Origin: Candidatus Parcubacteria bacterium
GTDB taxonomy: Bacteria; Patescibacteriota; Minisyncoccia; Minisyncoccales; Staskawiczbacteraceae
Length of the DNA stretch: 14,876 nucleotides
Assembly (NCBI GenBank): GCA_019658985.1
Contig: JAIFWS010000036.1
Span: 1-14,876, forward strand
Direction: 5' to 3'
The notes below the pieces were generated by a model, which was not told where the DNA came from, made no database searches, and saw only the letters and a list, made by a program, of their open reading frames with translations. Positions 4,216-10,495 of this stretch are shown here, in pieces; position 1 is the first letter of the stretch, and every line of letters begins with the position of its first letter. The position numbers were made by a program, and so were the translations under genes.

Positions 4216-7155
4216 ATGCAAAAATATAACCCTCAAAAGATCGAAAAGAAGTGGCAGAAGAAGTGGTATGGCTCCACGGTTTTTAAAGCCCAGGATAAAT
4301 CCAAAAAGAAGAAGTTTTATTTGATGGTGGAGTTTCCGTTTCCTTCAGGAGTAGGGCTTCATGTAGGCCATTGCCGTCCGTATATCGGTTTGGATATTAT
4401 CACCCGCAAACGCCGAATGGAGGGGCAGAATGTGTTATTCCCAATGGGCTGGGACGCCTTTGGTTTGCCCGCGGAAAACTATGCCATCAAAATGGGGATC
4501 CATCCTTCGGTTTCAGTTAAGAAAAATATCGCAAATTACAAAAAGCAGATGAAAAATTTGGGACTGTCGTTTGACTGGTCCCGCGAAGTAAATACCACCG
4601 ATCCGGGATATTACAAATGGACGCAATGGATTTTCCTGCAATTATTTAAAAAAGGCCTGGCGCATAAAGAGGCGCTGACGATTAACTGGTGTCCGAAAGA
4701 TAAAATTGGTCTGGCCAATGAAGAGGTAATCGCCGGAAAATGCGAACGCTGTGGAACGCCGGTAGAAAAACGGGACAAGGTGCAATGGGTGATTAAAATC
4801 ACCAAGTATGCCGACCGCCTCATTAAAGATTTAGGAAAAGTTGATTACCAACAGCGGATAAAAGACCAGCAGATTAATTGGATCGGGCGGTCAGAGGGTG
4901 CCGAAATTGAATTTTTATTGGATTTTAAGAAAGACCCGAAGCTCAATGAAAACCGTGGTCCCAAAGGAGAAAGAGCTGCAATTAAGGTATTTACTACCCG
5001 GCCGGATACCCTGTTTGGAGCGACGTATTTAGTTTTAGCCCCTGAGCATCCCTGGGTTACTTTGGCGACTGATCAAAATCACGACGTATTGTCCAATAAA
5101 AAAGAAGTAGCGGATTATGCTAAAAGCATCAAGAATAAGCCGGAAATAGAAAGAACCGCGGAGGGCAAAGAAAAAACCGGGGTAGAGATTCAAGGAGTCG
5201 TGGCGATCAATCCTGCTACCGGAAAAGAAATCCCGATGTATGTGGCCGATTACGTGTTGGCGCAGTATGGAACAGGAGCGGTGATGGCGGTTCCGGCGCA
5301 TGATGAGCGCGACTATGAATTTGCTAAAAAATACAATTTGCCAATCGAGGAAGTCTTGGTGCCAAATATTATTGATAAGCGCAATCCACCCGTTGTCGGA
5401 AAACAATTCGTGGAACGTAAAAATGTTCATGCGATTGTAAAAGATCCAAAGACCGGAAAGTATCTGGCTTTGAAGTGGCGTAAATTTGATTGGACGACGT
5501 TTCCGATGGGGGGCATGGAAGAGGGAGAGAGTGCGGTGGATGCCGCCATGCGCGAGGTAAAAGAAGAAACCGGTTTTACCAATTTAAAGTTAGTCAGGGT
5601 GTTGCCGGGCCAGGTGCGGGCAGAATATTTTGCCGCCCACAAAGATCAAAACAGGATTTCCTATACAACGGCGGTGGTTTTTGAATTGGTTGACCACACC
5701 CAAGTTGATATCGACCAGAAGGAAAAGGACGGCCACGACATTATTTGGCTGGATGAATCAAAACTCAATTATGAAAACATGACTCACGCAGAGGTGGAGC
5801 AGTGGAAGCAAAAGATCAGCGCGAAAATCCCGGCTTACCAGGGCGATGGCGTTTTGATTAATTCCGGAGAATTTACCGGAATGGATTCAGTTGAGGCAAA
5901 GTCCAAAATTATTAGATTAGTCGGTGCTAAGCCAACAATTACTTATAAATTACGGGACTGGGTGTTTTCGCGCCAGCACTACTGGGGTGAGCCGATCCCG
6001 ATGATTCATTGCAAAGATTGTGGCTGGCAACCGGTGCCGGAGAAAGATTTGCCGGTGACGTTGCCGAATGTGAAAAAATACCAGCCGACCGATACCGGCG
6101 AATCTCCGCTGGCCGTCATGGAAAAATGGGTCAACGTAAAATGCCCGAAGTGTAAAGGACCGGCTAAGCGTGAAACCGATACCATGCCTAATTGGGCCGG
6201 ATCCAATTGGTATTTTTTAAGATACGTGGATCCGAAAAATTCCAAGAAGTTAGCCGATGAGAAGAAATTGAAATACTGGATGCCAATTGATTGGTATAAC
6301 GGTGGCATGGAACATACAACCCTGCACTTATTATATTCCCGATTTATCTATAAGTTTTTGTGGGATATCGGCGCCGTGCCAAAGTCATTGGGTAATGAAC
6401 CGTATAAAAAGAGGACATCGCACGGCATTATCCTGGCTGAAGGCGGAGTAAAAATGTCTAAGTCTCTGGGGAATGTGGTAAATCCTGATGATGTTTCAAA
6501 GCAGTATGGTGCCGATACAATGAGAGTGTATGAAATGTTTATGGGCCCATTTGAACAGATGATTCCGTGGGATTCCAAGGGTGTCGTAGGAGCGCGCCGG
6601 TTCCTGGAAAAGATTTATACCTTGGCCCACCCCCCTTCGCATAAAGCTTCGGCGGGGCGAAGTCAGAAGGAATTCACAAAGAAAGAGGATGCCAATATCG
6701 CCGGACTGCTCAATAAAACCATCAAGAAAGTTTCGGAAGATATCGAGGCGATGAAGTTTAATACGGCGATTTCTTCCTTGATGATTTTAGTAAATGCATT
6801 TTACGAAGCTTCAGGCAATATCACAAAAGAAAATCTTAAAACATTATTGGTATTAGTATCGCCGTTCGCGCCGCATTTACCGGAAGAGTTGTGGCAGGAA
6901 GTTGGAGGTAAGGGACTTTGCAGCCAGCAGGCATGGCCGAAATATAATAAAAAATTAATCAAGGAAGAGGCAATATTGCTGATTGTGCAGATTAACGGTA
7001 AGGTCCGGGATAAGCTGGAGGTGACGGCTGGAATGGATCAGAAGGAATTAGAAAAAATGGTACTAGCAAGTCCGAAGATAAAGCAGTTAGTCGGGGCAAG
7101 CGGAGTTAAAAAAATCATTTCCGTACCGAATAAGTTAATCAACATTGTACTATGA
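4216..7155 (+). CDS. leuS: Leucyl-tRNA synthetase with a Nudix domain inserted in the editing region
   Basis: LeuRS charges tRNA-Leu with leucine. The class I signatures are HVGH (49-52) and KMSKS (746-750). The CP1 editing domain has TTRPDTLFG (260-268) and AHDERD (361-366, with the editing aspartate D363). Two Cys clusters are present (CPKD...CERCG, and CKDCG...CPKCK). The protein has 979 residues against about 860 in E. coli. The extra length is mostly a complete Nudix domain (about residues 400-535) between the editing motif and GVLINSGEF (545-553), where E. coli has only some 30 residues. A second, short insertion (805-817) in a linker is encoded by a palindromic repeat. No SD is evident before the ATG. 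The stop overlaps the next gene (ATGA), so the two are probably coupled. Confidence 0.96.
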   Translation: MQKYNPQKIEKKWQKKWYGSTVFKAQDKSKKKKFYLMVEFPFPSGVGLHVGHCRPYIGLDIITRKRRMEGQNVLFPMGWDAFGLPAENYAIKMGIHPSVSVKKNIANYKKQMKNLGLSFDWSREVNTTDPGYYKWTQWIFLQLFKKGLAHKEALTINWCPKDKIGLANEEVIAGKCERCGTPVEKRDKVQWVIKITKYADRLIKDLGKVDYQQRIKDQQINWIGRSEGAEIEFLLDFKKDPKLNENRGPKGERAAIKVFTTRPDTLFGATYLVLAPEHPWVTLATDQNHDVLSNKKEVADYAKSIKNKPEIERTAEGKEKTGVEIQGVVAINPATGKEIPMYVADYVLAQYGTGAVMAVPAHDERDYEFAKKYNLPIEEVLVPNIIDKRNPPVVGKQFVERKNVHAIVKDPKTGKYLALKWRKFDWTTFPMGGMEEGESAVDAAMREVKEETGFTNLKLVRVLPGQVRAEYFAAHKDQNRISYTTAVVFELVDHTQVDIDQKEKDGHDIIWLDESKLNYENMTHAEVEQWKQKISAKIPAYQGDGVLINSGEFTGMDSVEAKSKIIRLVGAKPTITYKLRDWVFSRQHYWGEPIPMIHCKDCGWQPVPEKDLPVTLPNVKKYQPTDTGESPLAVMEKWVNVKCPKCKGPAKRETDTMPNWAGSNWYFLRYVDPKNSKKLADEKKLKYWMPIDWYNGGMEHTTLHLLYSRFIYKFLWDIGAVPKSLGNEPYKKRTSHGIILAEGGVKMSKSLGNVVNPDDVSKQYGADTMRVYEMFMGPFEQMIPWDSKGVVGARRFLEKIYTLAHPPSHKASAGRSQKEFTKKEDANIAGLLNKTIKKVSEDIEAMKFNTAISSLMILVNAFYEASGNITKENLKTLLVLVSPFAPHLPEELWQEVGGKGLCSQQAWPKYNKKLIKEEAILLIVQINGKVRDKLEVTAGMDQKELEKMVLASPKIKQLVGASGVKKIISVPNKLINIVL
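5413..5820 (+). other. Nudix hydrolase domain within leuS
   Basis: Codons for residues 400-535 encode a Nudix fold. It opens with ERKNVHAIVKDPKTGKYLAL, and the Nudix box occupies residues 432-454: G, five residues, E, seven residues, then REVKEETGF. This satisfies GX5EX7REUXEEXGU exactly, with all metal-binding glutamates present. Nudix enzymes hydrolyse nucleoside diphosphate-X compounds. An intact box means the domain is probably catalytic; its substrate is unknown. Confidence 0.92.
6629..6662 (-). repeat. Palindromic repeat inside leuS
   Basis: CTTCGC (6635-6640) and GCGAAG (6657-6662) form the arms. On the minus strand it reads CCGCC, GA, AGCTTTA, T, GCGAAGG. The tatD copy reads CCGCC, AT, AGCTTTA, GCGACGG. 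It is translated as residues 805-817 (HPPSHKASAGRSQ), a low-complexity stretch before the C-terminal tRNA-binding helices. Confidence 0.6.
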
Positions 7156-7886
7156 TAACAAAAGTAGTGGTATCAGCCGCGGGTCAGGGGACGCGCATGC
7201 TGCATTTATCAGAAGACCGCCCAAAGCATTTAATCGAGGTAAATCAGCGCCCGTTTTTGGCGTACTTGCTGGATAATATCCTCGAAGCGGGTTACCAGGA
7301 TATTATTTTAGTCGTCGGATACAAGCAAGACATGATGAAAGAGTTCGTGGAAAATTACAAACTGCATCATCCTTGCACGATTACTTTGGTGCCGCAGTTT
7401 GAAATTTTAGGCCCAAGGGAGGTGGAATACGGAACCGCCTGTCCGCTCAAGTGCGTCAAAGATTTAGTGAAAGGCGAATCATTTATTTCTTTAGTTGGCG
7501 ATAATTTTTATTCCGCGCGCGATTTGGCGGCCATGAATGTTGAAGATGAATATACCTACGTGGGCGGCTTGCAGCACGACACTCCGGAAAAATTCGGCGT
7601 ACTGCTTGCTGATGGGGAACTCTTAAAAGAAATCGTGGAAAAGCCAAAGCAATTCGTAGGAAATCTGATCAATACGAGTTTATATAAATTCACGCCTGAT
7701 GTGTTTGAAAAATTGCCGCTCATCCAAAAATCAGAACGGGGCGAGTATGAAATCACCGATGTGATTTCGCTCTTAGCCAAAGACAAAAAAGTAAAAGTGA
7801 AAAAAATCCAGGATAATTGGATGGATTTTGGAAGGCCCGAAGATATAGAAAAATTCTCCGGCATATTAAAACATGAAAGTAATTAA
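7152..7886 (+). CDS. Sugar-phosphate nucleotidyltransferase (RmlA/GalU-like)
   Basis: This 244-residue Rossmann-like protein belongs to the NTP-transferase family that makes NDP-sugars from a sugar 1-phosphate and an NTP. The N-terminus carries the signature AAGQGTRM (9-16) followed by PKHLIEV (24-30), the nucleotide-binding loop and the catalytic Arg/Lys. VGDNF holds the metal-binding aspartate D117. EKP at about 172-174 and an asparagine-containing NLINTSLY segment fit sugar binding. There is no C-terminal hexapeptide domain, so a GlmU-type bifunctional enzyme is excluded. The sugar and nucleotide cannot be told by eye. The start overlaps leuS by 4 nt and the end overlaps the tsaC remnant by 14 nt, so it sits in an operon with translation and one-carbon genes. 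Confidence 0.88.
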   Translation: MITKVVVSAAGQGTRMLHLSEDRPKHLIEVNQRPFLAYLLDNILEAGYQDIILVVGYKQDMMKEFVENYKLHHPCTITLVPQFEILGPREVEYGTACPLKCVKDLVKGESFISLVGDNFYSARDLAAMNVEDEYTYVGGLQHDTPEKFGVLLADGELLKEIVEKPKQFVGNLINTSLYKFTPDVFEKLPLIQKSERGEYEITDVISLLAKDKKVKVKKIQDNWMDFGRPEDIEKFSGILKHESN

Positions 7887-8356
7887 AGAATCAGAAGAGG
7901 CCCTGGTAAAGGCTGTTTTGTTTTTAAGGGAGGGGGGAGTCGTCATTTGCGCGACTGATACCGTCTACGGTTTTTTGGCTGACGCTTCAAATAAAAAAGC
8001 CGTCGATAAAATTTTCAAAATAAAAAAACGGCTCCGGTCAACACTGGCCGGGGAAATATACATTTATCCTGCCCCGGAAGCTCCATAGCAATCTCCATGG
8101 CGTTGCCGAAGCGACAGTGGCTTTGCGGATCCCGGATTATCCATTTTTAAATAATCTCCTCGAAAAGATCGATAAGCCATTGGCCCAGACATCAGTGAAT
8201 ATTTCCGGCCGGCGCACAATTGATACGATAAGTGGTATAATAGAGCAATTCGGTGCCAAGCGCATTTTGATTATTGATGGCGGAGATCTGAAAAACAGCA
8301 AGGCTTCCAAGCTTATTGATGCGACAAAAGATACTATTAACGTGTTGAGGCCATAA
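7873..8356 (+). pseudogene. Broken TsaC/YrdC-like threonylcarbamoyl-AMP synthase gene (internal deletion and frameshift)
   Basis: TsaC/Sua5 enzymes make threonylcarbamoyl-AMP for the t6A37 tRNA modification. The first frame (7873-8088) has the N-terminal part: GGVVICATDTVYGFLADA, then KIFKIKKR. It then runs out of frame to a stop. The frame +1 relative to it resumes with HWPGKYTFILPRK (from about 8042), TVALRIPDYPF and PLAQTSVNISG to the stop at 8354-8356. Between KIKKR and WPG, family members have about 35-40 more residues, which are absent here. So roughly 100 nt are deleted and the frame is shifted, leaving 484 nt in place of about 590. A GTG at 8117 could start the 3' fragment, but neither piece is a complete domain. 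Assembly error is possible because the function is normally essential. Confidence 0.75.
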
Positions 8357-8359
8357 TAT

Positions 8360-9604
8360 ATGAAACTCAAAAACCAGGATGGGCAAATTGCCAAATTAAT
8401 TGAACTGGAAACCCAGCGCCAAAAAGAGACGCTGCAGATGATTGCTTCGGAAAACCACTCTTCTCCGGCGGTGCGTGAGGCTTTGGGGTCTCTTTTGACC
8501 GATAAATACGCCGAAGGTTATCCAGGAAAACGCTACTATGGCGGCAACGAATTTATTGATAAGGTAGAAAATCTTTGTATTGATCGCGCCAAAAAGTTAT
8601 TTAAAGTTGAGCACGTTAACGTCCAGCCGCACTCCGGTTCTCCGGCCAATATGGCGGTCTATCTGTCGCTTTGCACTCCCGGAGACACAATCATGGGAAT
8701 GGCTTTGGATATGGGCGGCCATTTGACTCATGGCGCAAAATACAGTTTTTCGGGAAAGCTTTTCAAATCGGTTCAATACCATGTTGATGAAAAAACCTAC
8801 TTGGTAAACTATGACGAGGTGGAAAAATTGGCAAAAGAACACAAGCCAAAATTAATGTGGGTGGGATTTTCCGCGTATCCGAGGATCCTTGATTGGAAGC
8901 GCCTGGGCGACATTGCTGATTCTGTCGGGGCGTATTTGGCCGCCGATATCGCCCATATCGCGGGACTGGTGGCCGGAGGTGTGCATCCAAGTCCGGTGCC
9001 GTATGTGCATATTATCACAACCACCACTCATAAAACCCTGCGCGGACCGCGCGGAGGGATGATTATGGTGACAAAAAAGGGAATCCAAAAGGATTCTGAA
9101 TTGCCTAGAAAAATCGACAAAACTATTTTTCCCGGAATCCAAGGAGGGCCGCACGAAAATGCCATTGCTGCTATCGCCATTTGTTTAAAAGAAGCATCGT
9201 TACCCGCATTTAAAAAATACGCCAAGCAAATTCTACTGAACGCCAAAGCCCTGGCCAAGGCACTGCAAGAGTATGGTTTTAACATTATGTCCGGAGGAAC
9301 AGAAAACCATTTATTACTGATTGATTTACGCAATAAAAATATTACCGGCATCGATGCCCAGAATTTATTGGAAGCCAGCGGAATTTCCACTAATAGAAAC
9401 AGTATCCCGTATGACCCGGCCGGACCGTTTAAGCCTTCGGGATTGAGGGTCGGAACCCCGGCCATCACCACGCGCGGCATGAAAGAAAAAGAAATGAAGA
9501 TGATTGCCAGTTGGATTGACGAAGTGGTTGCTAACCCGAAAGCCGCCAAAAAAATAGCCCAGGAAGTGAAAAAGCTCTGCAAAAAATTCCCGTTGCCAAA
9601 ATAA
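8360..9604 (+). CDS. glyA: Serine hydroxymethyltransferase
   Basis: This PLP enzyme interconverts serine and glycine with transfer of a one-carbon unit to tetrahydrofolate. It has 414 residues, the usual length. Visible signatures are MIASENHSSPAV near the N-terminus, YAEGYPGKRYYGG, the QPHSGSPANMAVY cofactor region, DIAHIAGLVAGG, and TTTTHKTLRGPRGG with the PLP-binding lysine K225. The C-terminal part keeps SGLRVGTPAITTRG. GAGG (8346-8349) at 10-nt spacing serves as SD, and the start lies 3 nt after the tsaC remnant's stop, so it is the last gene of the leuS run. No clear terminator follows; transcription may run toward the inverted repeat near 9628-9656. Confidence 0.97.
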   Translation: MKLKNQDGQIAKLIELETQRQKETLQMIASENHSSPAVREALGSLLTDKYAEGYPGKRYYGGNEFIDKVENLCIDRAKKLFKVEHVNVQPHSGSPANMAVYLSLCTPGDTIMGMALDMGGHLTHGAKYSFSGKLFKSVQYHVDEKTYLVNYDEVEKLAKEHKPKLMWVGFSAYPRILDWKRLGDIADSVGAYLAADIAHIAGLVAGGVHPSPVPYVHIITTTTHKTLRGPRGGMIMVTKKGIQKDSELPRKIDKTIFPGIQGGPHENAIAAIAICLKEASLPAFKKYAKQILLNAKALAKALQEYGFNIMSGGTENHLLLIDLRNKNITGIDAQNLLEASGISTNRNSIPYDPAGPFKPSGLRVGTPAITTRGMKEKEMKMIASWIDEVVANPKAAKKIAQEVKKLCKKFPLPK

Positions 9605-9613
9605 ATTAAATGA

Positions 9614-9656
9614 TTGACTTTTAAGGCTTTCGTGGTAACGTATTTTTAGCACGAAA
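9614..9656 (+). promoter_or_regulatory. Candidate promoter with an inverted repeat before the 2H phosphoesterase gene
   Basis: TTGACT (9614-9619) is a good -35. TAACGT (9636-9641) at 16 bp is a weak -10. TTTCGTG (9628-9634) and CACGAAA (9650-9656) are perfect 7-bp inverted arms flanking that -10, placed as an operator or as a hairpin at the RNA start would be. Confidence 0.4.
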
Positions 9657-9679
9657 TCCCCAAGGGAGACCAAGAATCT

Positions 9680-10315
9680 ATGTCTACGCCACCATCTGGC
9701 TCGACTCTGCTGAACGTCTGCGTCATTCCATCCGATCAAGTCGGTGTGGAATGCGTCAGGCTGAGCAAACTACTGCCGAAGGAGGGCAAGCTATTCGAAC
9801 TGGGCGATGGAAAGTTCCCCCACATGACCGCCTACATGGCTCGGTTCGGAAACGACCAAGTTGACAACGTAGTCAATGCCGTGCGCGCTACGCTGGCGAG
9901 AGTTAGGAGCTTGCCGTGTGAACACTCGGGCTACTTCACGACGGCTGGTGATTACGTGGAAGTTTCGTACGCCAAGTCTCCGCAGTTCGTGGACTTGCAG
10001 AAACTGATCATCGGCGCGGCCAAGGACTTTCGCCTCAACCCCGGCAAGCCCTTTGAAGAGGGGTATTTCACGCCTTACACTCTTCAACAACAGGCCAACG
10101 CCCAAGCGACCGGCTACGATCTGGCATGCTGGCCGGAAGATCTTTTCCGACCGCACGTCACCCTGACCCGCTACAAAAAGGGTCAGGCGCCAGTCTCGCT
10201 GCCGGACTTCGGTAATGTCCAGCTGTCCTTCCGGCTCTGGAGGATCTGCGTTTATAAGGCGGACAATAACGGCGCAGTCTCCGAGGAACTGGCCAGCTTC
10301 CCGATTGCCCTGTGA
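9680..10315 (+). CDS. 2H phosphoesterase-family protein (LigT/2'-5' RNA ligase-like)
   Basis: This 211-residue protein has the two HxT motifs of the 2H superfamily: FPHMTAY with H48-T50, and RPHVTLTRY with H159-T161. The family hydrolyses or forms 2'-5' linkages or 2',3'-cyclic phosphates in RNA or nucleotides. The spacing (about 110 residues) and the total length fit one 2H domain. The substrate is unknown; ligase, cyclic phosphodiesterase or 2-5A-type phosphodiesterase are all possible. AGGGAG (9663-9668) precedes the ATG by 11 nt. It is monocistronic, with its own promoter and terminator, and its base use (more C-ending codons) differs from glyA and leuS, as in the csrA block. Confidence 0.8.
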   Translation: MSTPPSGSTLLNVCVIPSDQVGVECVRLSKLLPKEGKLFELGDGKFPHMTAYMARFGNDQVDNVVNAVRATLARVRSLPCEHSGYFTTAGDYVEVSYAKSPQFVDLQKLIIGAAKDFRLNPGKPFEEGYFTPYTLQQQANAQATGYDLACWPEDLFRPHVTLTRYKKGQAPVSLPDFGNVQLSFRLWRICVYKADNNGAVSEELASFPIAL

Positions 10316-10328
10316 TTCCCGGGCAATC

Positions 10329-10360
10329 AAAAGCCCCGAAGGGATTCGGGGCTTTTTTAA
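10329..10360 (+). terminator. Bidirectional terminator between the 2H gene and tRNA-Leu
   Basis: AAAAGCCCCGAA (10329-10340), loop GGGA, TTCGGGGCTTTT (10345-10356), then TT. On the minus strand the same stem is followed by TTTT, so it can also end the tRNA-Leu transcript. Confidence 0.9.
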
Positions 10361-10374
10361 TGCATATTAATGTG

Positions 10375-10457
10375 TGCCGAAGGAGGGAGTTGCACCCTCA
10401 TGACCTTGCGATCGCTGGATTTTGAGTCCAGTGCGTCTGCTGTTCCGCCACTTCGGC
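10375..10457 (-). tRNA. tRNA-Leu (anticodon CAA)
   Basis: The minus strand folds as a class II tRNA of 83 nt. Its parts are a 7-bp acceptor (GCCGAAG/CTTCGGC), D stem GCG/CGC, anticodon stem CTGGA/TCCAG with loop CTCAAAA (anticodon CAA, reading UUG), long variable arm GATC-GCAA-GGTC, T stem GAGGG/CCCTC and discriminator A73. CCA is not encoded (CAC follows A73). Two conserved tertiary positions differ from the norm: the D loop reads CAGCAGA where E. coli tRNA-Leu has CGGTAGA (A at position 18), and the T loop reads TGCAACT where TTCGAGT is usual (G at position 55). Confidence 0.95.
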
Positions 10458-10466
10458 AATGAGGTT

Positions 10467-10495
10467 AAAATACCATCTTTTTAGGCGTATTTCAA
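10467..10495 (-). promoter_or_regulatory. Promoter of tRNA-Leu
   Basis: On the minus strand, TTGAAA (10490-10495) and TATTTT (10467-10472) are 17 bp apart. The -35 overlaps the stop codon of the rel gene, and a start near 10460 would fall just before the tRNA 5' end. Confidence 0.6.

Noticed and set aside
5490..5684. Open frame of 64 residues inside the Nudix part of leuS
   Set aside because: It is a shifted frame of a strongly conserved Nudix box and has no independent support.
8021..8045. Programmed frameshift at the A-run (AAAAAAAC) in the tsaC-like gene
   Set aside because: A slip there would be -1, while the continuing frame is +1, and about 35-40 conserved residues are missing, so deletion explains it better.
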